45,701 bases of DNA from Gnetum montanum (GCA_015680685.1 MNCI01009587.1:36262-81962), one strand, 5' to 3'. Counted from the stretch's first letter, positions 23,520 to 35,667 are shown. Made by a program: numbers and translations. The notes: generated by a model not told the origin, from the sequence alone.

Positions 23520-24930
23520 GTATCAATGTGTGCTACGTAATTGATCTTACAAAGTTTATTGTATTAAGAACCATAAAGCCAATCCTCATATCTTTAAGTA
23601 ATCCTAATAACACACACACTTAAATAAGCATCGCACATATAAAATGGCTTCAATGCATCACAAAAACTATCACTTGGGAAAGAGTTACAAAGGGGAAATG
23701 ACAAAATAAATGATGATGAAGATTGAAGTATGCCTATGCAAACATGAATTCCATATGCTCACACTAATCCTTGTTACCTTGATTTCACATTCATCTTTCA
23801 CCAATATGGACAAATGAGGTGAAGAGACCTACAAGGTAACATCGTTTTGCTTCCAGAGTGTTCAGCACCCACCAAGCCTCAAATAGATTTATGGGGAATG
23901 AATCTGAGCCATGTGCAAGAAGGGTACCATGTGACCAAAGACATGACAAGATTCTATAAATCCATAGAGGCACAAGTGTGAAGAGACATTGCTATGGAAA
24001 CCAAATATGAGCATAACAAGGGAACATAAGTTAACATTCCTATTATTCTAGAAGAACTTAATGGTGATGCATTGGTAGTAAAGAAACTCCATCATAATCA
24101 TGAAGTGCATTCACAAATGCCTATTGTTCATATGGAAGAACTTGTCAAGGTACAACTACACTCAACCCTCACAAAGACATCAAGAAGAGAAGTAGAGGAC
24201 TTTAAGTACAGGTAGAACTCAAGGCCTAGAGTTTCTACTAGATCATAAAAAAATGAATTCCTGAGTCATAGAAGGAGAACTAATTGGCATCGTTCTTCAA
24301 CTGCTTCATCATCCTTCTCATGATCATTGATGGACACTGATAGAAGGGAACAAAGGTATAGTGATCATGAAAGGGAGAGACATTAGACTCATGATAGACA
24401 TGAGTATCCTTAAAGGCATCTTAATGCAGAAGATGATGAGCATGAACCCTGAAGTGATAGGGATAGACATGAAGAGAGAGTGAGTGATATGAGTACCAAA
24501 GAGGACATCATTACAATCGAGCATATGAATCCTATGATCAAGAAGAACCCCTATTGGCTACTCATAACATGAAGAAGTGTACATTCCAACTAGGCATATG
24601 AGAGATAGTCACATCAAGAAACTTGATATGAAATTTATTCCTAAGTTTGAAGGTGGGTATAAAGTAGATTCACAACATCACCTTCAAGAATTTCATGATG
24701 TTTATGCCTTACAGAGTATTGAAAGTGACTAGAAAAAACTAAAGTTGTTCCCAAGGAAACTCATCAAAGAGGAAGAAAGTTGGTACAAATCATTGGAACC
24801 TAAATAAATTAGAAGGTGGAGTACCATGCTTGAACTTTTCAATGACAAATAACAAACCTACTCCTAGGTATCCAATCCTAGAAAGTAGATCTAGGACTAG
24901 AAGCAAGAAATACATAAATCAAATTAACTA
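23520..24930 (+). pseudogene. Athila-like gag fragment, decayed (copy 2)
   Basis: The recognisable core lies at about 24610-24870: KLDMKFIPKFEGGYKVDSQ, HHLQEFHDVYALQSIE, KKLKLFPRKLIKEEESWYKS and STMLELFNDK. Upstream, at 24340-24540, is a charged region rich in His, Arg, Asp and Glu that matches the style of the gag N-terminal region at 29450-29780. The reading breaks off at about 24930, where LINE-derived sequence begins, so the rest of gag and all of pol are missing. Confidence 0.75.
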
Positions 24931-24939
24931 TAAGATATG

Positions 24940-25870
24940 AGCCAAGGAAAACCTAATTCAATCAATAAAATTATTAGTTTGTAAATTAGAAGTTGCAAGA
25001 TTGTATTGCACTTGAGCATTACTATATCATGGGATTAGTGTATTACTCAAAGAGTTGTAAGTGGTATGGAAGCCTTATTTGTTTTAAATAGAAAATATAA
25101 GAATGTATCTATTCTAGCTTGGATATTTGAAAACAACTTTATCAGGTCATTACTTAACATACCATTTTTTATTGGTGTGTTATGTCAAATAAATAGAAAA
25201 AATTTAGAAGTTTTTTTTACTTGATACATTTAAAGTGAAGAGAAAACATAATACAATATTATGCTTTCTAAAGTAGAGATGATGTTTTTAGAGGTTGAAG
25301 TTATTTATTAATTTATAGTCTACAATCATAATCTTTTTGCATCTTCATGGCATAAATATTCCAAAAAAGTGGTTATGAAAAGCCATGATAAAGGATGACA
25401 ACTTCAAAAGGGAGTTCTATAGCATAATAAGTGGAATATTCAAAAGTACATTCTATATTATGATCATAACCAAGTTCACAATTTAGTAAAATAAGATGTA
25501 TATTAAAAACTTTGGGAAAATGTAGAAGGTAAAAAAGTAAAAAAAAAAAAGTCTATTTGAATAATATTTAGGGAGGTATTAATTTAGAGTCAAATTGTTT
25601 ATTTGTTGCTATTTCTCATAAGTTATGATGAATAATTAGTAGAGCACAAATGGGATCTCATCATTTGAGAGTTGAAGATAACTAGATGGGACAAAATTCT
25701 TTGTAAAGAACGAATATCCCAACTATGCAATAAAAATAGTATTGAAGATTAATGCTACATTTTCTTATGATGTCCTACATTGGAGCACATTAGATATGGA
25801 TGGAATATGATAGTTGCAAATTGTTTTTGTTTCATTCCACATGTTACTAATGATACTTGGTAATTTTCTT
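24940..25870 (+). mobile_element. Decayed LINE, second type, copy 2 (3' part)
   Basis: This copy contains the C-terminal part only. VVSGMEALFVLNRK (about 25050) matches VSNGMHALYSVHSK at about 17360. SILAWIFENNFIRSLLNIPF follows. Near 25720-25800 the tail reads CNKNSIED, stop, CYIFL, stop, CPTLEHIRYGW, the counterpart of ICKFCIYPIVKDEENIF in copy 1. The RT core is absent, as expected of a 5'-truncated LINE insertion. It lies immediately after the truncated gag. Confidence 0.65.
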
Positions 25871-27900
25871 AAAGATGTTTTCAAAACTCATGGTTTGTCT
25901 ATTTCAATTATCCAATAAATCCAGAGAGTCAACAAATGTAATAAAATTTTAGTTTTACTTTCATATTAGATGTGTTTTCATATAATTATATTGCCATAGG
26001 AATAAGGTTTAGACTTTATATTAACAATCAGTTATTTAATTCATCATAATGATAGAGGATTACAAGACTTAAATATCATTAACAAGTTGATAAAGTGCTT
26101 TTTCACCCTTCATAATTCTAGCAATTAATGCATCAATTGCTTAATACCTATTTCTATCAACAATTGTGATACCATAAGAAGAAGCATAGCTAGAGATGAT
26201 GACTATCTATCTCATCTTAATAAGTTAGAAATTAGGAAACAACTATGCAACTCTTGTTTTAATTATGCTTTATAGGTAGCATCAATGGATGTAGTTTGCT
26301 ACCATCCAAGTCTTCCATTAAATTTTCATCAAATAAGATTACTTAATTGATAGAGGTTTAATAGAATGGTTAGTAATAATTTATAATCTTAAATAAATTT
26401 GTTTATATAATGTGGAGTTGCATTCATACATTTCATCCAATTCAATAACTTGATCACCATTTTGAATGTGAGTTAGGTTAACTTATGCTATAAAAATATG
26501 TTTAACCCTCATTTTTCATCTATTCTTAAGCTAGATGAGAAGGGATCACATGTGAAATAAGTATGCAATTATGAATAATGCTTGTATCCTTGAAAACCTT
26601 CAATTGTTATTAAACTCAACCTCAAGAGGTTCACTTGTTTAGAATTTTAAGCTTGAGTAAGATTGCAATGGGTGAAAGTAATACTCATTTGAATTTCAAA
26701 ATATTATATGCATCTTGTATTTCAATTTTTAATTGATTTTGTTTATGTTTCCTACATTTTAGCTCTCAATTTGACTAACTCAGTTTGGTTGTACATAATT
26801 TAAATAGTTGAAGCCTATGAATCAAGTTATATTTATTCTTAATAACCAAGGTGATTATAGCATCAATTTACTTTATATTTCTTGGATTTTTTACATGATA
26901 TAATTGTAAATATTTGATTGTAGTCAATGTTAGACTCCTTGCAATTTGAATTTTTGATTGTCTTATTATAGATTAATTGTTTTAAAAAAATCACCATAAA
27001 TTGTTTAGGTAAGGTTTTCGTGACTTTGGATAACTAAGAATGGGTGTTCAAGTTTATTTCTCATTCTTTAACAAAAATATAATTTTCTATTTTCAAATTG
27101 TGTGGATAAGCAAATGAACATCATGGCTTGTAGCACTGTTGAAACCAAAAGGAAGTTAGTAATTGAAACCACAAACTCTTAATTAAGAGATGACTATGTT
27201 GACCACCAAACTACATCATAGGTACACATTTTAAATATACATATAGTATTTAATAACTATATGACATCGTAATATCACATATAAGAGACTAAGGCCACAT
27301 GTATAATTAGTGGGACTTATGATCTCTCTTTCTTATTATTAAACATAAAAGGTAACTAATTCAAGAAAAATATTTAGCTTAACCATAATTTTATGTTCTC
27401 TTAGCATTCTTCTCCTTTTCTCAAATTTCTTTCCAATAATCCAAGTGTAATATGCAACTCTTATTTCCTTGTTTTTTTTCAAACATCTGCTAGAAAAACT
27501 GGGTACATTCTAAAATTTTTGTTTTCTTCCTCTTTCAGAGCTTTATACAACAATCTAGCATAATATAAATGGTAAGTTTCATATAATCTTTCAAGTAAAA
27601 TCTATTCATCGTAATTAAATACAAGGTACTAAATACAAAAAACAAGATCACACCCTTGATCTACATCTTTAGGATATTGAAAAGTTTCAATTTATCTACC
27701 AAACTAAATAGAAAACATGAAATTTTATTATAAATTCTACCTTGCTACTTGCTACATGCCCCACAAAGTAGGCTTGAAAATATTGAACAACTTGCTACAT
27801 CAATGCCAAGGACAATCCATTAAGCCTCTATATTGATTGGACAAATAGATAATATGATTCATAAAATAGAAGCTATAGGATTCATTATATGATTGGTTGT
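25871..27900. other. AT-rich spacer, no gene recognised
   Basis: No supported coding region, tandem repeat or element end. Stops are dense in all frames. Confidence 0.6.
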
Positions 27901-28744
27901 TGATGAGTCATGATATCAAATCCCTGATATTGGATCCCCGATATTAGATACGCGATATCAAATTGGCCAAGTGATATCAGATCCCCTACATCAGAGCCTA
28001 TCTCGTTGCCTATAAATAAGAAATAGGAGTGATTGGTTTGAGCATTAGTTCTTTAGTCCTTTAGCTTAACTCTTGCAGTTTTTCTATTCTAGAGTTAGAA
28101 TTATTTCTGAGTGCTCACAGTAGGAGTCATAAAGTGAATGGATCTTTATTTGAGCATTGTGTACCTAAGCACACCTTGTGTCTGGAAATAAAGATGAAAT
28201 TTGTGATAAACCTTGCAACATTTAGAATAGCTTAATTATTGCATTTAATGTTATTTACTATTATTTGATGCTCTCATTAGTTAATCAATGTTATTTCTAT
28301 TGAATTTTTAATTATCAACGAATTAGCACACTCAGCACGACCACTTTGAGCATACGTGAAACACTTAGTAACCCAGTAATGACTAGTGTTTGGTAATCCC
28401 AGTAGTGTTACACTAGTTTAGGATGTGTCTAGAGAGTGGGAACGGATGCTGGTGTTAGGATTTGATTCATATTAGAGTTACAAGAACCCATTAGTTAATT
28501 AAATCTTTTCATTGCACACACTTAGAAGGCTAAGATAGAAAATATAAAAACATAAAAATCATATACCTCGAGTTTACTTAACCATACAATTATGCCTTAC
28601 AAGTAAGCTTGGGAAGACAACGATTTCATAACTCATCCTTGTTCTATGTAGGTGCATAAGCACTTAATCCTTAGAGTTCAACCAGATTGCGCATGAATGC
28701 TCATATTCATATGGTTGGGCATAAGGAGACCTCGCCACTCATCA
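27901..28744 (+). repeat. Athila-family LTR, copy 3 (844 bp)
   Basis: It starts TGATGAGTCATGATATC and ends CACTCATCA, one base before the primer-binding site. TATAAATA lies at 28011-28018, 110 bases from the start. Before the TATA box there are five GATATC/GATATT motifs in about 80 bases, partly as a 14-15 base array. Length and landmarks match copy 1. Confidence 0.88.
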
Positions 28745-28745
28745 T

Positions 28746-28764
28746 TGGCACCATTGCTAGGGAT
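28746..28764 (+). promoter_or_regulatory. Primer-binding site, tRNA-Asp type
   Basis: TGGCACCATTGCTAGGGAT follows the LTR after one base. It matches the tRNA-Asp type site of Athila elements with a few C-to-T/G-to-A changes. Confidence 0.85.
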
Positions 28765-28879
28765 TGTGTTGTTTGTGCACTTATTAGAATATAGGAAATC
28801 CTTTCCATCGTTGGAATGAACCCCTAGAGTTAGCTATCCTACAATCACCAAAAAAGGATATTGCACACTAAATAATCAA

Positions 28880-30752
28880 TCATGCCTCCTTCTTCTTATG
28901 AGAGTGCTTTACCGACTAGGTTCGACACCATGAATAATCGGAGGTGGGGTGCACATGATGATCTTCTAGTGCCCTAGTAGTATCGCATGGTATACCCTCA
29001 TCCTGATGAGTATGTGCTAGATTTTATCTTTATCCCCCACCATGATGAATAGCTGCAATGGCATGATTTAGAAGGTAACATAGTGCTACTTCTTGATCAC
29101 TTGATCCTGAGCATGCTTCTTTGTGCTCTCACACGAATTGGTATGTAACACTTATAGTCAAAGTACGTTGTGCATGAGCAAGATTCTAGAGATTATCAAC
29201 CCATGGAGGCACAATGCTAGAGAGATCTACAATAGGAGAGACATTACAAATCTGTGAAGGGGAAGTGGTCTCAGGATGTCCCGTATGTCCTAAGTGAATA
29301 TGAGGGTGGTAAACCTATCTCAAGTGGTTTTCCACAAAACGATGTTCCTCTTGTTGACTTTGTTCAAGGAGTTATGTATAAGAATCTTCACTCAACTATT
29401 CATAACCTAGGTTCTAGTACCAACAAACATAAAGGGTCTAGAAAAGGAACACGAATGCATGACAATGATGGGCATTCATATTGTAACCATGACCAAGGCT
29501 GTGACCACCAAAGAAAAGGTGAAAGGCATCATCATGATGCCAGTCCTGCTTCCTCTTCACCTCCATCATCTTCTTCCCCCTCTCCTTTGGGATTAGAATG
29601 CAATTGCAAAGGGAAAGACCATGAGGACAATGGTAAGTGAAATAGAAATCATAGGTAAAATAGTCAAGAAAGGGGATGAGGGCATTCTAGAGAGACACAT
29701 CACGAAAGAAGGGAGAGTAGGGAACAACATAAGCATCATAGACACCATACACAGCATGATCACAATGAACACCTACTCACAACCCAAAGTATGTTAGATA
29801 TAACAGAAGCCATTAGGATTCTAACAAGGCATCAGAAAGACAATAGGATCAAAAAACTAGACATGAATAACATCCCATGATTTGAAGGGGGATATAATGC
29901 TAATCCTTGAAACCATCTACAAGCATTCCATGATGCATGTTTCTTGCAAAATATATAAAATGACTAGCAAAAGCTAAAGTTGTTTCCACAGACACTGATC
30001 AAGGAAGCAAAAAGCTGGTACCGGTCCTTAGAACTAGAATCTATTCATCGATGGAGTACCATGTTGGAGCTATTCAATGATAAGTATTAAACATACTCCT
30101 GAGTGTCCAACCTATGTAAGCAAATCCAAGGATGGAAACAAGGAGGACACAAACCCTTAGATGCTACCATGAGATGATACTATTCATTGTTACATCGTTG
30201 CCTTGGCCATGGTTACTTGCAAAAGGAATAACTATGTCATCTCATAGATGGGCTTAGGTATGAAACGTGAAGAACCCTTGGGACTTATGCCCAAGGAAGG
30301 CTATTTGAGCTTAGAGCCCATCAAATACAAAGATTGTTGGAGTAAGTTGCCTAGGAGGAAGGTGAGTTGAGGAAAAGAGAATGTGTGAAGTAGTAAAATA
30401 GAGATTCTTCCCTCCAAAATATGGAAATTAGATTTTGCGAAGATGAAGAAGAGTCACCACTTAAAGAGATGGTGAATAGAAAGACCTTGCCCATTCAAAA
30501 ATTTGCATCAGAGGTATCGGAAAGGTGGATCAAATGTGGAACTCCCTAGATGAAAAATTTTAAATTCTCCTAAAAATAGTGGAGGAGTCTAGAGAACAAA
30601 GAAGTGATTGAGAGAGAAGGAAAAAGAAAGAAGTTGAGTATGCACGTAACAAGGGTAAGGGAAAGGTTGCTGTCATTGAAGAGGTTGTGGATTCAGACAT
30701 GGACAATGATGATGGATGTGAGATTTGCCAATATGACCTTCCTAAGGGATGT
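28880..30752 (+). pseudogene. Athila-like gag, decayed (copy 3)
   Basis: The N-terminal region (29254-29640 is open) is hydrophilic, with a Ser/Pro run (PASSSPPSSSSPSPLG) and His-rich segments to about 29780. The gag core follows at 29845-30300: KKLDMNNIP, FEGGYNANP, KLKLFPQTLIKEAKSWYRS, STMLELFNDKY and LGHGYLQKE with LIDGLRYET. A zinc knuckle at 30717-30752 reads CEICQYDLPKGC, with Leu where His is expected. Stops interrupt it in several places. The core is clearly the same family as the gags at 13300-15082 and 24600. Confidence 0.8.
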
Positions 30753-31373
30753 TCCCTAGTGATGTCACATCTATAAGAGTCTGGGGTGTAGGCACTAAAC
30801 CCATGATTAAACAGATGGCAAACACCCAGAAGGTTACCTTATCCTCAAGGTAACCCAAGGTAGTTCCACCAACCCTTAACATATTATCTGATTGGAGCTC
30901 GACCACAACTGAATGAATAGTATCAATGGTGGCAACACCAAAAATCATGGGGAATGCCACCACCATGTCAATAGTAGTACCCTTACCATCAACCTGACCC
31001 ATACGAGTATCATGTTCAGCAGCCAATTTCTCCATGTGACTCTACTAGTCATGTTACTCTTCAGCCTCACTACTAGACCCCTGAGTACTATAGAACTTCT
31101 TCTTCTCAAGGTGATGCTCCACATACGTACTATCCTTCTCATCTATCTACTTCTCTTCCACCCTTGGCTCCATTACCATCTACTCCAACTATGCAGGGTG
31201 AGCTTCCTACCTAGCCATAGCAATGTAACACTACAAGGGCTATCAATTTTCAACCTACTATTGGTTTGAACAACCAATCAAAGAAGAGATCTTTCTTTAG
31301 AACCAATAGTCCAACCAAGTCCTTACAACCATAAGCGGCTAATTATCCCAATGCGTTATCATCATTTGAATCT

Positions 31374-31895
31374 TTGGAGCTTCCTTCAAATAAAAAACTA
31401 CACTCAATGCACACTATTATGTTAACCCACACCATCACTAATTGGATTAAAGCTAGCCATCTTCCTAAGAAATTCTCTAATCCTGGAAGTCCTCTTATTT
31501 ATTTGCAAATCACTGGTAATGAGCCTTGCAAAGCTCTTTTGGATTTAGGTTTCAATGTTAATTTAATCTTCTAGGAAATATATAAAGCGTAGAACCTACC
31601 TTCGCTAAAGAAGAGTAACATTCGTTTAGTGTTGGTTGACCAGTCCATCACTATTCCATTGGGACTAGTGGAGGACATTATCACCATTGTCTATGGATGG
31701 TCATATCCAGCTGATTTCCTAGTGATCCAAGTTAACAACTGCAAGGGGGACTTCCCAATCATAATGAGAAGAGCATGGCTAAGTACGATTGATGTGTGCC
31801 TAGGAATACATGATCTTTCCCTAGAGATATCAAAAAAATTGCATTTGGGAAGATTGAGAAGAAGAAAGTTCTATGCATCGCATATAGTGACATAG
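31374..31895 (+). pseudogene. Ty3/gypsy aspartic protease region, decayed
   Basis: The protease cuts the gag-pol polyprotein. 31374-31574 ends with KALLDLGFNVNLIF, which corresponds to the usual ALxDxGASVNLxP active-site block; the catalytic Asp is kept but the following Ser/Thr is Leu. 31629-31895 continues with DFLVIQVNNCKGDFPIIMRR and AWLSTIDVCLG, the usual ILGRPFLxTxxAxID-type block after the protease. The two parts are separated by stops. Confidence 0.75.
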
Positions 31896-32489
31896 GGTGC
31901 AACTGTGTGCAGAAGTCCTAGTTCATAAAATGCTTAACATTGCTTGCATCCAACCAATGTGCACAAGTAACTGACATACAAAGTTGCCTATATGTGGTAG
32001 TCACAAGACAAGAAGGCACCTAGTGGCTGACAGCTAACCTAGAGAGCAATTCAACTTTATGCATGGAACAAGCTGAGAAATTGACTTATGCCTATATTGA
32101 TAGCATAGATGCATTAGAGCAAATCCATCACCAAATTTCAAGTACTACCACCAAAATATCAACTAGGGAAAGTTGGAAATCCATAACGAGTTTAAGTAAG
32201 AGCCCCTTGAATTAAAACCATTGACCATCAGTATGGAATATGCATTTCTCAAAAATGGAAAAGTAGTAATCATTAATGCTAAGCTCACTCCTCAAAAAAA
32301 AAGAAAGATTGTTGAAGATGGTAAAAAAATGATCAAAAGCCTTTGCTTGGTCATATACCGAATTAACTAGAATAGATCCTAAGATATGCCAACATAGAAT
32401 TTACACCAACCTCTCTATGAAGCCTTTACAACAACTACAAAGATGACTGAACCCAAGGCTTAAGTAAGTAGTTAAGGAAGAAATTCAAC

Positions 32490-33130
32490 AACTTCTGAAG
32501 GTCGGGTTCATCTACCCCATTGTTGATAGTGAATGGGTTAGTCCATTAGTCATTGTGCCTAAAAAAGGTGGTAAATGGAGGGTGTGTATAGACTTTAGGC
32601 TACTAAACATGGCAACATTTAAAGACCATTTCCCATTACCATTCATTGACCAAGTCTTAGATACCATTGTAGGGCATTGCTATTACATTTTCTTGGATGG
32701 TTACAGTGAGTACAATCAAATCCAAATAGCACTAGAAGACCAAGCCAAAACTACATTCACAAGTTCTTGGGGGACATTTGCATATAGGGAAATGTTGTTT
32801 GGCTTGTGCAATGCTCCAGCAACGTTTCAATGTTTGGTTCTCAGTATATTTCAGTAGAAAATAGGGAATGGTATGGAGGTTTTTATAGAGCATTTCTCCA
32901 CCTATAGAGTAGGCTTTGAACAAGCCTTGGACCGATTAGAGCAAGTACTAAAATAATGTATTGAAACCAACCTAAGGCTCAATTGGTAGAAAAGCCACGT
33001 AATGGTCCAAGAGGGCAATGTATTAGGGCATAAAATTTCACAAACAGGGATAGCGGTAGATCCTGAAAAAATTAAATTCATCCAAGGAATCACTTGTCAA
33101 CTTGAAACTGTAAAAGATGTCTGATCATTC
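32490..33130 (+). pseudogene. Athila-like reverse transcriptase, partial
   Basis: Ty3/gypsy RT copying genomic RNA into DNA. Blocks in order: IQQLLKVGFIYPI (about 32485), SPLVIVPKKGGKWRVCIDFR, FPLPFIDQVLDTIVGH, YYIFLDGYSEYNQIQIA and FGLCNAPATFQ, then MEVFIEHF at 32876-32896, where the catalytic Asp-Asp (normally FMDDF) has become Glu-His. ETNLRLNW and VLGHKISQTGIAVDPEKI follow, then the VKDV-SFL block, where the reading ends at about 33130. The FLDGYSGYNQI and VLGHKIS blocks fit the Athila lineage. Loss of the catalytic pair makes it inactive apart from the stops. Confidence 0.85.
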
Positions 33131-33762
33131 CTTAGACAATGAGATGGACTAGCGGATCTGAAGAGATCTTCGGTGGATCAGAGTAGATTTAAACAATGAG
33201 AGGCCCTCCTTCTAGCATCATTTTCTGTACTATTTGAGATTGTCGGTATAAGGCTCGAATGAACAAGCACCAGGAGATCTGCAGACAAGCACAGAAGACT
33301 CTACCTTCACTTGGGGACGAGCTGGAACTGACGAAGGTAGAGTACCTTGGGTGGTCCGCACATGGATCAGACAAGGATTTTCCCAAATGTATGCCAATGT
33401 GCAATATGCTGGGTTATTTGTAAACAGTGTAATAAACGTAAACCAGAACGTAAATGTGCAGGAATATAAACAAAGAGGTAAGCAAGAATGAATGAAAACT
33501 ATAACAAATCTTGATCAGAAATGAAGCAATTTTATTGCAAAATGAAGATTACAGTGCACTGGTCTGAACGTAGTTGTGGATCTGATACAAGGTGGATGAA
33601 GAGCCCCGGTGGATGTAGAGGGATGATGGTATGCTGGTTTGGACTACAGGCACAGCATGGAGGCTATATGGTCAACGTGCAGGGTAGAAGTCCAGCGTGC
33701 AGGGTAGGAGTCCAACGTGCAGGGTTCATGTTCCCAATCATCTCCCAATGTTCTTGTAATCC

Positions 33763-33802
33763 NNNNNNNNNNNNNNNNNNNNNNNNNNNNNNNNNNNNNN
33801 NN
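33763..33802. other. Assembly gap (40 N)
   Basis: Forty unknown bases in a row, next to a short CAGCGTGCAGG-type repeat. Repeats probably caused the gap. Confidence 0.99.
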
Positions 33803-34159
33803 AAATTGGGATTTTTATAGGTTTTAGGGTGTGAAACTCAGATCTAGAGTGGTATGAGTGGCCGTTGGTGAGAAAATTTTGGGTCGAATGACATGTGGCT
33901 GCGTTGCCTAAGTGCAAAGAATATTACAACTATACAGCATGCTGCATGCCAACATGTACACACTAGGCATGTGAACCCAACATACAGACTTGACCAACAC
34001 AAAAGAATTGAACTTTACAAATGAACACTACTGTTACAACAGAAAATCTTGAACTTGGCCCTTGGATTTGAGCTCTGGTGTCATGAGAATGCTGCCTGTA
34101 GATTTTCAGCTCATTTGGACTTCATCTAACATGGTTTTGGAAGGCTTTAAGTGGCGTAC

Positions 34160-34760
34160 GCTATGCTGCACGCTGGGCGTGCACGCTGGGCATGCAAAGT
34201 ATGTATGCTCAACATATGGGTCATGGAAGTGCATCATTTCAAGGTTGAATCTTCATTTTTGGGAGCCTGGGATGATGCCTGACAATTACCTTTCCTCTGA
34301 GAGTCGATTGTAGGTGGACATCTTATTCTGGGGTGCCTGTTTTGAGAGATCCTTGATGGTGCATGCTGGGCGTGCATGAATGAAAACCCATCATTTGGAG
34401 CCCAAAATTTGATTTTCAGGTGCTTTCGATGATGCCCAACATTTTTCCTACCTCTTGGAGTTGATTTTAGGTGAAGATCTTGCTCATTGATGCCTGTTTT
34501 GGGCCATTTTTTGTGGTGTACGCTGGGCTGTACACTGGTCAGCGTACACCAAAATGAACCCAGCGTACACACATGTAAATGCCTCATTTCAGGGCCCATC
34601 ATTTGATTTTTAGGAGGCTGAGAGCTCCTGGCGACCTTGGTGAAGGTCCTAGGGGGTCCAGACGCTCAATTCTGGCATGTTTTGGCTCATTTTTGGGGCC
34701 CAAAAGTTGCTACACACTAAGCTGCACGCTGGGCATGCAGGCCTGTGTGCAAGAAGCATA
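34160..34760. repeat. Cluster of CACGCTGGGC-type motifs
   Basis: Short motifs GCACGCTGGGC, TACGCTGGGC, CATGCTGGGC and their reverse complements (CAGCGTACAC) recur at about 34165-34195, 34363, 34520-34570 and 34720. They are variants of the AGCGTG motif that is dense at 40740-41710. The intervening sequence units (each with a GGCCCA or GGAGCCC block and CATTT) suggest a degenerate larger repeat. Confidence 0.55.
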
Positions 34761-35296
34761 CTTAGTCAAAACTAAGTGTTTTGATTTTGAAACTTGCAGT
34801 TCTTGTTGCCAAATGTTGATGTAGTCTCCAATGGATCTCAGGGAACTTTTACTTGCTTGATTCGACTCTATTTGATGCTATTTGTGAAGTTCGTAAGTTT
34901 CGGTCATGCTGGGAAGAATCTTGACTTAGCTCGATTCTTGTCTGAAAGTGTTAGGTCCAAATTTTTGTGGTGTTTCATTAGACCCTCTTTGTTGAAGCCT
35001 AGAGGAATCAACCCAACAAGCGTTGACAAAGAAGTACAAAACACCACAAGCAAACTGGTAGCAAGCATTGTCCTTTGGCACTTGGCTAGATGTCATCGCA
35101 CTATGTTCAGAAGTACCTGGGATTGGGAAATGAAGTTTTGAGATGATGTCTAGTGGAGATTTTTACAACTGTGGGATTGGGAATTGATCAAGGGATTGTG
35201 CCGGTGTGGGAGAGGAGTGTTCATCTTTGTGCAAACAAGTCATGTTGTTCCTTGTCGATGGCCAATATTTGGTAGACTTGGAACCAACGCATGAGG

Positions 35297-35455
35297 AGTA
35301 CGTCCTTTGGAGGAACAAGACTCTTGTATCATGTTTAAGAGAACTCGTTGCCACAACCAAAGCCATGCAATGAGGTGGTGCATTCTTTGGAGGAACAAGA
35401 CCCTTGTGTCAGGTTTAAGGGAACCCATTGTCCAACAACCAAAGCCACGCAGTGA
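35297..35455. repeat. About 80-bp tandem duplication
   Basis: CTTTGGAGGAACAAGAC occurs at 35305 and 35385, an 80-base step. Both copies continue with CTTGT, then TTTAAG, GAAC and ACAACCAAAGCCA. The segment just before the first copy (ACCAACGCATGAGG) resembles the end of a third unit. Confidence 0.75.
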
Positions 35456-35569
35456 GGTGTAACATGATGGTTTGAGACAGGAGGACATTTTTCCAAGATA
35501 ACTGCCTTCCTGCCTATGGCTTGTATGGGAAGTGCCAAGGGTCTTGTGGTTCATTTTACTCTTTTCTCT

Positions 35570-35623
35570 TTGATCTTTTCTTTTTTTTTCTTTTTCTTTT
35601 TCTTTTCTCTTTTTTTTGTTGTT
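35570..35623 (-). promoter_or_regulatory. Polypurine tract candidate
   Basis: More than 50 bases of almost pure C/T on the plus strand, hence A/G on the minus strand. A polypurine tract primes plus-strand DNA synthesis and sits directly before the 3' LTR. This one lies between the Tat-like pol and the probable LTR, in the right order for a minus-strand element. Confidence 0.5.
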
Positions 35624-35667
35624 TTTGGACAGAGCTTTCTTTTCAATTTTTCACTCATGCTCATGTG

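Larger units (their letters stand above)
27901..33140 (+). mobile_element. Athila-like LTR retrotransposon, 3'-truncated
   Basis: The order is LTR, primer-binding site, gag, protease and the first part of RT, then an abrupt change of sequence at about 33140, where a CpG-richer region starts (probable LTR of the Tat-like element). RNase H, integrase and the 3' LTR are not found. The simplest reading is that the younger element inserted into, or recombined with, this copy within the RT coding region. Confidence 0.8.
33145..35552 (-). repeat. Probable long LTR of the Tat-like element (about 2.4 kb)
   Basis: It lies where the 3' LTR of the minus-strand element should be: after pol, a repeat-rich 3' region and a polypurine tract. 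It has TG at 33145 and CA at 35551-35552. It contains CACGCTGGGC/CAGCGTG motifs, an approximately 80-bp duplication, and an N gap. No second LTR copy is present in the window to confirm the limits, so both ends are guesses. It encodes no recognisable protein; the 80-140 codon frames here are in unlikely frames and share no domain. Confidence 0.4.

Noticed and set aside
30742-31269. Open frames on both strands of about 100 codons
   Set aside because: They overlap the gag tail and gag-protease linker of the plus-strand Athila-like element and show no domain.
34234-35141. Frames of 80-120 codons on both strands
   Set aside because: No recognisable domain; they lie in the repeat-rich probable LTR, where CpG-rich sequence gives longer chance frames.
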